The position numbers were made by a program, and so were the translations under genes. 64,000 bases of DNA, from NCBI GenBank assembly GCA_032433765.1, contig JAVIAB010000101.1, forward strand, positions 65,319,640 through 65,383,639, in the 5' to 3' direction. This DNA is from Megaustenia siamemsis (Eukaryota > Mollusca > Gastropoda > Stylommatophora > Ariophantidae). Shown one piece after another: positions 56,147-64,000 of the stretch (positions within the stretch are counted from its first letter, which is position 1; each line of letters starts with the position of its first letter). The notes beneath the pieces were generated by a model that ran no database searches, was not told where the DNA came from, and worked only from the letters and a program-made list of their open reading frames with translations.

Positions 56147-56506
56147 GTTTTCTGATTTTTTGATGAGCACTTATCTTGATATTGGATCTGTTGAAAATTT
56201 TAAAAAAAGATAAATTATTATAGCTACTGTTCATTGATCACATATAGAAAATAGCTAATAGATTAACAACAAAAGAGATGGGAGATCTGGCTAGAGACAG
56301 AGATTCTTACAAATGGTTATAATATATTTATGCAATGTTGCTAGAATTCATAGAAGCATATTTGTTTACAGATATTAGGAGTTGCTTGAAATTAGATTTT
56401 TACACCCTTGTATTATAGGTCTAGTACAGATCTAACTATTTATCAAATGTACTTAGTATTAGTTTAAGCGAGCTCATATTACAATAGATTGTTGTATATT
56501 GTATAA

Positions 56507-56768
56507 CACCCGTGTGTAACCGGGCCCTCATTATGAGGGAAGTAAAGAATAGTAACACTATGACCTTCCAGCATGTCATAAGAGGTGACTAAGGAGCTTG
56601 ATCGTTGGCTTGACAAGCTGTCATTGTAAAAAGTATTGTTATGGAAGCAACCATAGAGGCAGTGATATCTGCAATATGTGCCATTTTGGCATGCAATGTT
56701 TCTGTTTTTTAAATTGTGGTTCTGCCTTATGTGCCATCTTTGGCTAAAAGGGACAATTGATAGATAGA
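56507..56768 (+). mobile_element. SINE-like element with (TAGA)n tail (arm B)
   Basis: Same insertion as 20359-20628, flanked by TATTGTATAA on both sides (56497-56506, 56769-56778), so it predates the duplication. Confidence 0.8.
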
Positions 56769-57069
56769 TATTGTATAAATTATGTAGCAATCTTTTCAAT
56801 CTGAATCTTAAAACCATTATGAACTTTGAACTTTGCTGATATTTTTACAACCACTTTATTTCTCCTGAAATCAGAAATATTGTTTCTTTCTCTTTCTTCC
56901 TGGGACTTAATCAATGATTACTAAAGGAATGAATAGTCCCCTTTGTCATCAAACCTTAAAAGTTCTTTAAGTTGATGTAACATTGTGTTGTGGTTTATTT
57001 GATGCCTGATATTGTCAAATAGGAGTCTATGTCATCTCTAAAATCTAGATCTTTCATGTTATTCTTATC

Positions 57070-58319
57070 TAAGGTGACCATATTTTTGAAACCCTAATCT
57101 GGGACGGATTAATTTGACTTAAAACTTCCATCAATAAAATGAAATTTCTTCCGTCTTTTTCAAGTCAATAATATATATATATATAAACTAATTAAAACAC
57201 CTAACAATATTGGCTTGCAAAACGTTATCAGGAGTTATTGAATTAAACGTTATTGCGTTTCAGTTTCAGTATCATCATCATCATGTACCCTGCTGGTTGG
57301 CGTAGGCGATCATGTCCCTCCACAATCTTCTATCTACAGTGCATCGTATCACTTCTGTTGTTGACTGTTCTCCATGCCATGACACCAAGCTATCCAGTAT
57401 TTTCTCTCTTTGTCGTCCGCGATCTCTCTTTTTTCTTTTTATTTTGCCAGTTGTAACCAAGTATTCCAACTTTCCTCTTGTCATGATGTGCCCGAAAAAT
57501 GTTGATTGTTTCTTTTTGATGTTTTTTAAGAGCTCCCTTTTTGTGTTGGCCTCTTTGAGAACTTCCTCATTGGTCTTTTTATCTGTCCAGGGAACTTTCA
57601 ACATTCTTCTGAGAAATCCCATCTCTGTGGCCTCTAATCGTATTTTCATTTGTTTGTCTACTGTCCATGATTCGCTTCCATAGGTCATAATTGGTTCTAT
57701 ATAGCACCGATGAACTCTCTTTCTCATTTTTATTGACATAGATTTGTTGCATAAGATATTTTTCATTTTCCGAAATGCCATTTTGGCCTGAGCTATTCTG
57801 CTTTTTATTTATGTGGTGCATCTCCCATCTGATGTAATTATTGTGCCCAAGTATTTGAAACGTTGTACTTGTTTCAGATTTGTCTCGTTTATTTTTATGC
57901 TGCATGATGGTGATGATTGTTTCTTCGATATAACCATTACTTCTGTTTTCTTACTATTCAGACTGAGACCTTTCTTGTTGCTTTCTTCTACTATTATGTA
58001 CATCAGTATACAAGTTTTAAAACTTGGAGCGCATTTTACTGTTACTATTTCGCCAAACGAACAGCCATTTCAACTTTTAAAATATTTTCTACACAACAAC
58101 GGAATAATGTATATTTTTAAGTTGAAGAGACGTTTACCATATTGGCAAAATTAGTAAACATTTGTTTCCCTAATGTAGTTTAACAAATCCGGGACAAAAG
58201 CTAAAAAATTCGGCCAAAATCGGGACAAATTCGGGATAGTATCAAATCCGGGGCAAAGGTTGAAAAAACAGTAAAAAATCGGGACTGTCCCGGAAAAATC
58301 AGGACGTCTGGTCACCTTA
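57070..58319. mobile_element. Non-autonomous hAT element carrying an RTE fragment
   Basis: Terminal inverted repeats TAAGGTGACCA and TGGTCACCTTA, with a perfect 8-bp duplication TTCTTATC (57062-57069, 58320-58327). Arm A has the single empty site. Terminal regions include short tandem GGGACAAA/CCGGGACA words. The middle 750 bp is a minus-strand RTE fragment with its own (CATCAT) tail, so the transposon moved with a retrocopy inside, or was hit later. Confidence 0.93.
57265..58010 (-). mobile_element. RTE-like LINE fragment, subfamily A, best preserved copy
   Basis: Minus strand, two frames: ESNKKGLSLNSKKTEVMVIS and VQRFKYLGTIITSDGRCTT (58003-57809), then a 166-residue open frame (57781-57281) with RVHRCYIEPIMTYGSESWT, GFLRRMLKVPWTDKKTNEE, KKQSTFFGHIMTRGKLEYLV and LWRDMIAYANQQGT. 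It ends in (ATGATG). A single frame break separates the two parts. It serves as a reference for the other subfamily A pieces. Confidence 0.9.
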
Positions 58320-58362
58320 TTCTTATCGCACCATTAAATGCCATTATTTTATTCATCATATA

Positions 58363-58720
58363 ATCATTGAATCTTACTTATATCTGGGCAGTAATATAGA
58401 TGAACAGAGAGGAACAGAAAATGATACCAAAATAAGTATATTAAAAGCAAGAGGTTTCCACTGGGAAGCATATGGAAATCCAAAGAAATTAGGTTAAATA
58501 AAAAAAATAAAAATGTTCCACTCAAATGTTATGCCATTCCTATTATATGGCTGTGAAACATGAAGAACAACAAAATTGACAATCATGAAGATACAGACTT
58601 TCATTACTTTATACTTACTCAGAATAAAATGATGGAAATTGCAGGACAACATCACTAACATAGAATTATGGAAATGTACCAGTCAAATACAAGTGGATAA
58701 AAAGATACAGTGAAGATGAT
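58363..58720 (+). mobile_element. LINE relic
   Basis: Broken frames: SYLYLGSNIDEQRGTEND, TKISILKARG, FLLYGCET and LRIKWWKLQDNITNIELW-like. This is the C-terminal region of an RT, just outside arm B. Confidence 0.6.
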
Positions 58721-58762
58721 GGTGCTCGATAGAACACACACTGCGGAAGCCAACTGAGAGTA

Positions 58763-59880
58763 TTACACAACAGGCCTTTTTTTGGTATTCCCAGGGGAAA
58801 AGACAAAGAGGGTCCCTGGGTCTTCCTCTTTTTCTCTTACCTGTTCTTTCCAATATGACGCTTGCTTTGCTATTCGGTTATTATCACTTCTAATCACATG
58901 TCCAACATATGACCATCGTCTTTTCTTTATTACTGAAGATATTAGTGGTTTATTGGCGATTTCTCTAATTTTCTCGTTTGTTTTTAATTCGTTCCACACT
59001 ATACCAAGTATTTTCCTTAGACATTTATTTTCGAATGCGTTCAACTTTGTTTCTATATCTCTTGTTGTTTTCCAGCTTTCACGCACACACGTAAGGGTTT
59101 ATAGTACATTTGATTTGAATAGTCTAAGTTTTGTGTTTGTGCTGATTAGTTTTGATTTCCACAACTTTTCAAGGCTTCTGAAAGACATTGCTGCTTTAGC
59201 TATTCTGATTCTAATTTCTTTGCTTGTATCCCCTCCTCGATCAATGTGACTTCCAAGATAGATAAAGTGATCGATCTCTTCTACTGGTTTGTTTTCCATG
59301 TATATTTTGTCATCTGTTGGAATTAAACTTTTCATGATTTTAGTCTTTTCATGATTGATCTCAAGCCCAATTTTGCTGGCTATTGATATTCATTTGTGTT
59401 TTCCTACATCGTTTTTATCTGGCTGCTGACGAGAAATATGTCATCAGCAAAGTCGAGGTCCTCCAAATGGTCTCTTTGTATCCATTCGATCCCTTTATTA
59501 CCAGTGCAGCATTTATTCATTATGAAGTCCATAACAATTCCAAATAACAAGGGCGATAAAACACATCCCTGTTTAACCCCAGTTTCTATTGGGAAACATT
59601 CGCTCAGTCCTTCCTCTGTTCGAACTGCACATGTGTAACCATCATACATGTCTTTTATAATATTTATGATTTTTGATGGTAAGCCATATTGCTTCAGAAT
59701 TTTCCACAAAGAATCTCTATGAATACTATCAAATGCTATTATGAAGTCGATGAAGTTAAGTACAAAAGGTTTTTGCTTTTCAATGTGTTCCTCCAATATA
59801 AGTCGTAGAGTGAAAATGTGGTCAAGGCAGCTTCTTCCTTTTCTAAACCCAGCCTGTTCTTCACGCATTACTGTATCTAT
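58763..59880 (-). mobile_element. LINE-C reverse transcriptase fragment
   Basis: Minus strand, three frames in order: EEQAGFRKGRSCLDHIFTLR, FIIAFDSIHRDSLW (motif A), GVKQGCVLSPLLFGIV, then LDFADDIFLVSSQ (59868-59404); HFIYLGSHIDRGGDTSKEIR (59335-59099); and KCLRKILGIVWNEL with KKRRWSYVGHVIRSDNNRI (59086-58763). The last block matches the 4048-4350 protein, so this is the same LINE family further upstream. The 5' end stops at a (TA)n tract. The endonuclease and the 3' end are missing. Confidence 0.9.
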
Positions 59881-59898
59881 TTAATCCTTTATTCTTTT

Positions 59899-59905
<7 letters not shown>

Positions 59906-59937
<32 letters not shown>
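59906..59937. repeat. (TA)n microsatellite
   Basis: TA tract between two LINE fragments. Confidence 0.9.
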
Positions 59938-59939
<2 letters not shown>

Positions 59940-59940
<1 letters not shown>

Positions 59941-60813
59941 AGTAATATAGATTTTTTTAAAGTGAAATAAAGAAAGTAATCAGAAGCAGGATAGTACAAC
60001 CATCAGCGAATTTTAAAAAAAACTTGGATAAAATATAGAAATTAAAAAAAAAACTGAGATGAACTACATGTGTTGAGAAGAGACAACAAGAGAATTCCAA
60101 AACAGGCTCTTATATGAGAAACATCAGGATACACAAAAAGAGGGAGACCTAGAGAGACACTAAAAAGAACACATAATGACAAGAGCAGAAAAGTTGGCAG
60201 GCATAGACTCATTAGATAAGATCAAACTTCTCACCCAGAATAGAGATATGTGGAAAACACTAAACGTCATATGTGACGTCTAAGGCCACATAAAGGATCA
60301 AGAAGAATTACGACGCTATTGTTTTATTTGTATAATTATATATTAAATTATTAGTTATATTATTATGATATTACTATCATATTATTATATGTACTTAGAT
60401 ATGTGGAAAATATATAGAATAAAATAAGTTTTAAAAGAACTTTAATTAGGTAAGAAATGAAGGGAATCCACAGAGGAGATATTTATTTCCTACAATTATT
60501 TAATTGTATACCTGACACGATCTTGATGAAACGATGATGCCAAACAAATGGAAACTTCACTATTTCTGTGACAAGGAAGTGAAATTAATTGATAGATGAC
60601 AAGTTTAGATGTGAATGAAACTCGAGATAGACGAGACATCATTGGATTGATTAATATTATTAATTACATACAATAAAGTGCACTAACCTATCTACTCACC
60701 ACCTTATATATAAAAAAATGTGTTTTAGGACATTTTATTTATCTTCATTATAAATGACCGAATAAAATTACATATCATCTACAACGGGAATTTCCCATGT
60801 AAATGTAAATTCC

Positions 60814-60866
<53 letters not shown>

Positions 60867-61195
60867 CACAAATGTATTTTCCTACTATGGTTAAATTTCA
60901 AAAAGTGTATTTTCTTAGTTTATTCATTATAATTTTAAATTATAGTAAAAATTATTTTAAAAAGTAAATTACTGTTTAATGATCTATAGAAAAAAAAATT
61001 AATAAAACAATTTAAAAAAAAAAAAAGAAAATATAGATTACTGACAAAGGACAGCTGCTAAACAGTTACAAGATTGTTAAAATAAATGTTCTTGAAAATT
61101 CGATCATTTCTCAAGAATACTGTGATTTTCGGCTAATCACATGTTTATAAACTTCAGATGTTGTTGCAGCGACCGCACAGAGAGAAAGGGAGATA
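59940..61195 (+). repeat. LINE-derived repeat unit, copy 3
   Basis: Full-length counterpart of copies 1 and 2 (21601-26230, 26231-27358). It has a decayed LINE C-terminal block, the CATATGTGACGTCTAA segment, an uninterrupted (TA)n tract at 60815-60862 where Tigger sits in copy 1, and the closing 320-bp segment. It shows the empty state of the Tigger site. Confidence 0.85.
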
Positions 61196-61204
61196 AATGA
61201 GAGG

Positions 61205-61867
61205 TGACTCGTGCAACAATGTTTCTTTATGTTCAACATCAGTGTACGTAAGATTTAAGTGAATGAAACATACTTTGTCCATGTTTGGACAATAATTGAT
61301 GACGTGGCAAATCTCGTTGACAAAGGATTGCAAATACACTCTGCCAAAACACGGGGGTAGTGTAATCTTCTCCATCTGAATCAACGTTAATCAAATATCC
61401 CTTGCTTCTGTCTTGACGGTTCCTCTTGAGGTTTGCTTGGACCTTCCGATTTTCTTATTTCCTTATGATCTCAGTTCACTGATTGTCTTGCAATATTTGT
61501 TGTGAGCTTTGCAATGCGTGGTGAATCCACTCCTATTTCTATTTCTTGATCTCCCTTCCTATTGATATATGGGTCGTCCTTTCCCAAAGTTTCTCATTTG
61601 TACATTTGTTGTTGTTGTCATCTAATATGAAGCTGTCGAAGATATCTCTTTATGAAAGATATGAGTCTATTGCTATTAGTCTTTGTTTCCTTCCATGTTT
61701 CCAAACAATTGAGAAAGACAGCCTCGACATTTGTGCTGAAGACCTTGATTTTATTGTGAGGAAAAAGTGATCCAGACTTCCAAACAGGTTGAGGAGTAAT
61801 GAGGGTAGTTCTGGTTTAGTTAATTCTGCTTTTAATTGCTTTGTCAGTTCTGTCGTTTATGCTAACT
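61205..61867 (-). mobile_element. LINE C-terminal relic, inverted partner of 29321-29985
   Basis: The minus strand reads NDRTDKAIKSRIN, NKIKVFSTNVEAVFLNCLE and LISFIKRYLRQLH. Similarity to 29321-29985 continues through the non-coding 300 bp. Confidence 0.65.
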
Positions 61868-62147
61868 AAGGTAAAGGTAAAGTACGAAACTTGAACCGGT
61901 GTCTCGGAAAGCGAGTTTACACCCATATGTGCCTCACGTGCATCACCGAAACTCAGATGCGAGGAAACATTCCTCACCTTCCCAGGGTAATACCCTGATA
62001 CCCATTTCTGCCAACGGCTGGGTCGACCGTGGAGGTATTTTTTTTTTTTCGAACCACGAGTACAACTCACACTGCTCCCAGCGGGAATCGAACACGGGTC
62101 GGTAGTCCTGTCGGGTGGATTTCCCAACTCTCTACCGAGGCCCCCTT
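61868..62147 (-). mobile_element. tRNA-derived SINE, family 3
   Basis: Minus strand: GGGGGCCTCGGTAGAGAGTT at the start with an A-box-like GGTAGAGAGTTGG, a B box GTGTTCGATTCCC about 45 bases on, an internal A run, and an end rich in TTTACC. Flanked by TTAACT (62148-62153) and CTAACT (61862-61867). The unfilled sequence is seen in reverse at about 29300-29345. Confidence 0.82.
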
Positions 62148-62159
62148 TTAACTATCAAT

Positions 62160-62330
62160 TATGAATGAGTTAAACCTGTAAGTGAAGTAATTCAAAGTTG
62201 AAGGAATAGAACTGGAGGCAGTTCAGAGGTAGTTAAAGCTACCTTGGACATACTACCAGTGATGGAAAATGTAAAACTGAAAAAAAAAAAAGAATAGGAA
62301 ATATAAAAGTAACTTTAATGCCATAAAAAT
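62160..62330 (+). mobile_element. RTE-like fragment, subfamily B
   Basis: Short decayed block around TTGGACATACTACCAGTGATG and GGAAAATGTAAAACTGA, equivalent to LRHTVTSYEKCKTE at 8660. It mirrors 29215-29330. Confidence 0.55.
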
Positions 62331-62332
62331 AT

Positions 62333-63165
62333 CATCATGTGCCATACCGGTTGTCGTAGACGATCATGTCCTTTCACAAACTTCTATCCACAGTGTATCG
62401 TATGAATTCTGTTGTTGACAGTTTCCCATGTCATGACACCAGGCTATTTAGTATATTCTCTCTTTTTCGTCTAAAATCTATCTTTCCATGTATTTTGCCA
62501 GTCGTAACCAAGTATTCCAAATTTCCTCTTCTCATGATGTGCCCGAAAAATATTGATAGTTTCTTTCTGATGTTACTTAGGAGCTCCCTTTTTGTGTTGG
62601 CATATTTGAGAATTTCCTCATTGATCTTTTAGCTGTCCATGGAACTTTCAACATTCTTCTGAGAAATATATGTGTGGTATATGTGTGACCTCTAATCATC
62701 TTTTCATTTGTTTGTTTATTATCCATGATTCGCTTCCGTAGGTCAGAACTGGCTCTATATAGCACCGATGAACTCACTTTCTCACTTCTACTGACAAAGA
62801 TTTGTTGCATAAGACGTTTTTTTTTTATTTTCTTAAATGCTATTTTGGCCTCAGCTATTCTGCTTTTTATTTCTGTGGTGCATCTTCCGTCTGATGTTAA
62901 TATCATGCCCGAGCATTTTACGCGTTGCACTTGTTTCATATTTGTCCTGTTTATTTTTTTTATGCTGCATGATGGTGATGATTGTTTCTTCAATATAACA
63001 ATGACATCTATTCAATTACTATTTAGATTTAGTCCTTTCTTGTTGCTTTCTTTTACTATGATGTCTATCATTTATTGTACTTCATTATTTGTCTGTCTCT
63101 CTGATTATTTCCATATGCTTTACATTGTCAAATGCTTTTGTGCAATCAATAAAGCACACACAATG
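62333..63165 (-). mobile_element. RTE-like LINE fragment, subfamily A, with RT motif A
   Basis: The minus strand starts with FIDCTKAFDNVKH (motif A, about 63155), skips the rest of the palm, resumes at ESNKKGLNLN, then VQRVKCSGMILTSDGRCTT, VLYRASSDLRKRIMDNKQTN, LRRMLKVPW and the terminal block, ending in (ATGATG) at 62333. An internal deletion removed the YADD region. Confidence 0.85.
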
Positions 63166-63169
63166 AAAA

Positions 63170-63655
63170 GTATACTAACACCAAAACAAATAACACCAGA
63201 GTTAAAACTAAGAATATCAAAATGTTATTTCTTCTAAAAATTCTTGTATGGTGCAAAAACATGGACATTTGAGAAGAAAACAAAACATAAAATTAATGCC
63301 TCTGAAATGTGGATTTATAGGAGAATATGAAGAACTGGATGGAAAGAAAAGAAAACAATCAAGCAAGTCTTTTAAATAACTAAAACTGAAAAGAGAACTA
63401 CTGAGCACATTTCAAATAATACAAATGAGATTATTGGGTTGTGTTAATAGACACAGCAGTATACCAAAAGTAATCTTGGAAGGGAAAATATAAGGCAAAA
63501 GAGACAGCGGCAGACCAAGACTAACATGGATGAGTAACATCACAAGATTGACATGTAAGTCTATAACAACTTGTACAATTCAAAGCAACAGACAAAGTGA
63601 AATGCTTTACATGGTTTTCCAACCTTCTATGCGGAGACGGCACTTAATGATAATG
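63170..63655 (+). mobile_element. RTE-like LINE fragment, subfamily B
   Basis: Counterpart of 8750-9125. Broken frames include ITPELKLRISKCYFF, a YGAKTW-like block, EMWIYRRI-like, and the end with CGGAGACGGCACTTAATGAT and a short ATG-type tail. It abuts the tail-first minus-strand fragment on its left head to head. Confidence 0.75.
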
Positions 63656-64000
63656 AGTGGATGAATTGCTACTGTCTTCCATGACAGAGATGACATCTGC
63701 TGTCATTTCTATTCCCCCACATAACATGGTTGCAGGCTGAGGGGAAATGTCGTCCACAGATCTGTTTATGTAGCTGAGCCGCAGCGGCGCCATAAACCAT
63801 ATGCCTTTCCTGTAACCAGGGATGTAAGGAAATAATGGAGTTAGGGACAGTGTAACGAGAATTGAGAGAAACACCGTATGCGTGTGGAAAGTGACATTCA
63901 CGGGATGATTGGTGAACTGTTTGCTTGGGTGAGTAGAGATGGGAAAGTCTCGTGATTATGCGGACTGGTGAGAAGCAAGCAGGAGTGAATAGACTTAAGG
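63656..64000 (-). other. Unassigned minus-strand ORF at window edge
   Basis: An open minus-strand frame of about 105 codons (about 63960-63644) includes HPVNVTFHTHTVFLSILVTL, SLTPLFPYIPGYRKG, SYINRSVDDIS and TMLCGGIEMTADVISVME. A hydrophobic stretch of about 18 residues lies near its start. Base composition is more balanced than in the neighbouring LINE debris. I do not recognise it, and the frame runs into LINE tail sequence at its end. It may be an exon or chance. Confidence 0.25.

Larger units (their letters stand above)
46340..58362. repeat. Segmental duplication, arm B
   Basis: Collinear with 9079-20975. It lacks the arm A hAT and has two insertions of its own (48491-50308 and 57070-58319). 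Without them it is about 8.9 kb, matching arm A. Confidence 0.93.

Overview
This is a piece of an animal nuclear genome, most likely a mollusc and plausibly a gastropod. The evidence is AT-rich intergenic DNA, intron-containing genes with GT..AG splice sites, tRNA-derived SINEs, RTE-like LINE ends with (ATG)n tails, I-clade LINE remnants with an RNase H domain (reminiscent of the snail nimbus type), hAT, pogo/Tigger and Tc1/mariner transposons, and a gastropod-style EGF-like exon. The taxonomic call is inference. There is no bacterial gene organisation, tRNA or rRNA gene, or CRISPR array.

The main structure is a direct segmental duplication. Arm A (about 9079-20975) and arm B (about 46340-58362) are collinear. 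Once younger insertions are removed, each is about 8.9 kb. Each arm carries one minus-strand gene that I assemble as three exons with matching phases and matching splice sites in both arms: a large ankyrin-repeat exon, a Ser-rich exon with three repeats of about 45 residues containing YVN-type tyrosines, and a short exon with an Asp-rich C-terminus followed by AATAAA. Arm A reads as an intact protein of about 850 residues. Arm B has a one-base insertion just after its start codon and 16 instead of 14 ankyrin repeats. Intron 1 holds an old pogo relic and an old I-clade LINE relic in both arms.

Three insertions postdate the duplication. Arm A intron 2 has a 2,968-bp hAT with an 8-bp target duplication. 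Arm B intron 2 has a 1,818-bp SVA-like composite retroposon (EGF-like exon, minisatellite, and a 3' module with an (AG)n tail) with a 10-bp target duplication. Arm B also has a 1,250-bp non-autonomous hAT that itself contains an RTE fragment.

Layout: 0-9 kb is RTE, LINE and SINE debris plus a decayed hAT (1758-2806). 9-21 kb is arm A. 21-27.4 kb is a nest: a hAT with an intact 599-residue transposase inside a Tigger, inside a (TA)n tract of a LINE-derived repeat, followed by a tandem copy of that repeat. 27-33 kb is LINE debris, a second copy of the (AG)n-tailed module, an RT fragment and a 35-bp minisatellite. 33-39 kb is mostly unassigned DNA with an intact mariner-like element inserted in an older one. 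39-46 kb has an RNase H relic, a fold-back SINE, two large minisatellites and a mariner relic. 46-58 kb is arm B. 58-64 kb is LINE fragments, a third copy of the 21-27 kb repeat, a SINE with a filled/empty-site comparison, and an unassigned ORF at the edge.

All homology and age statements come from reading by eye. Approximate boundaries are marked as such.
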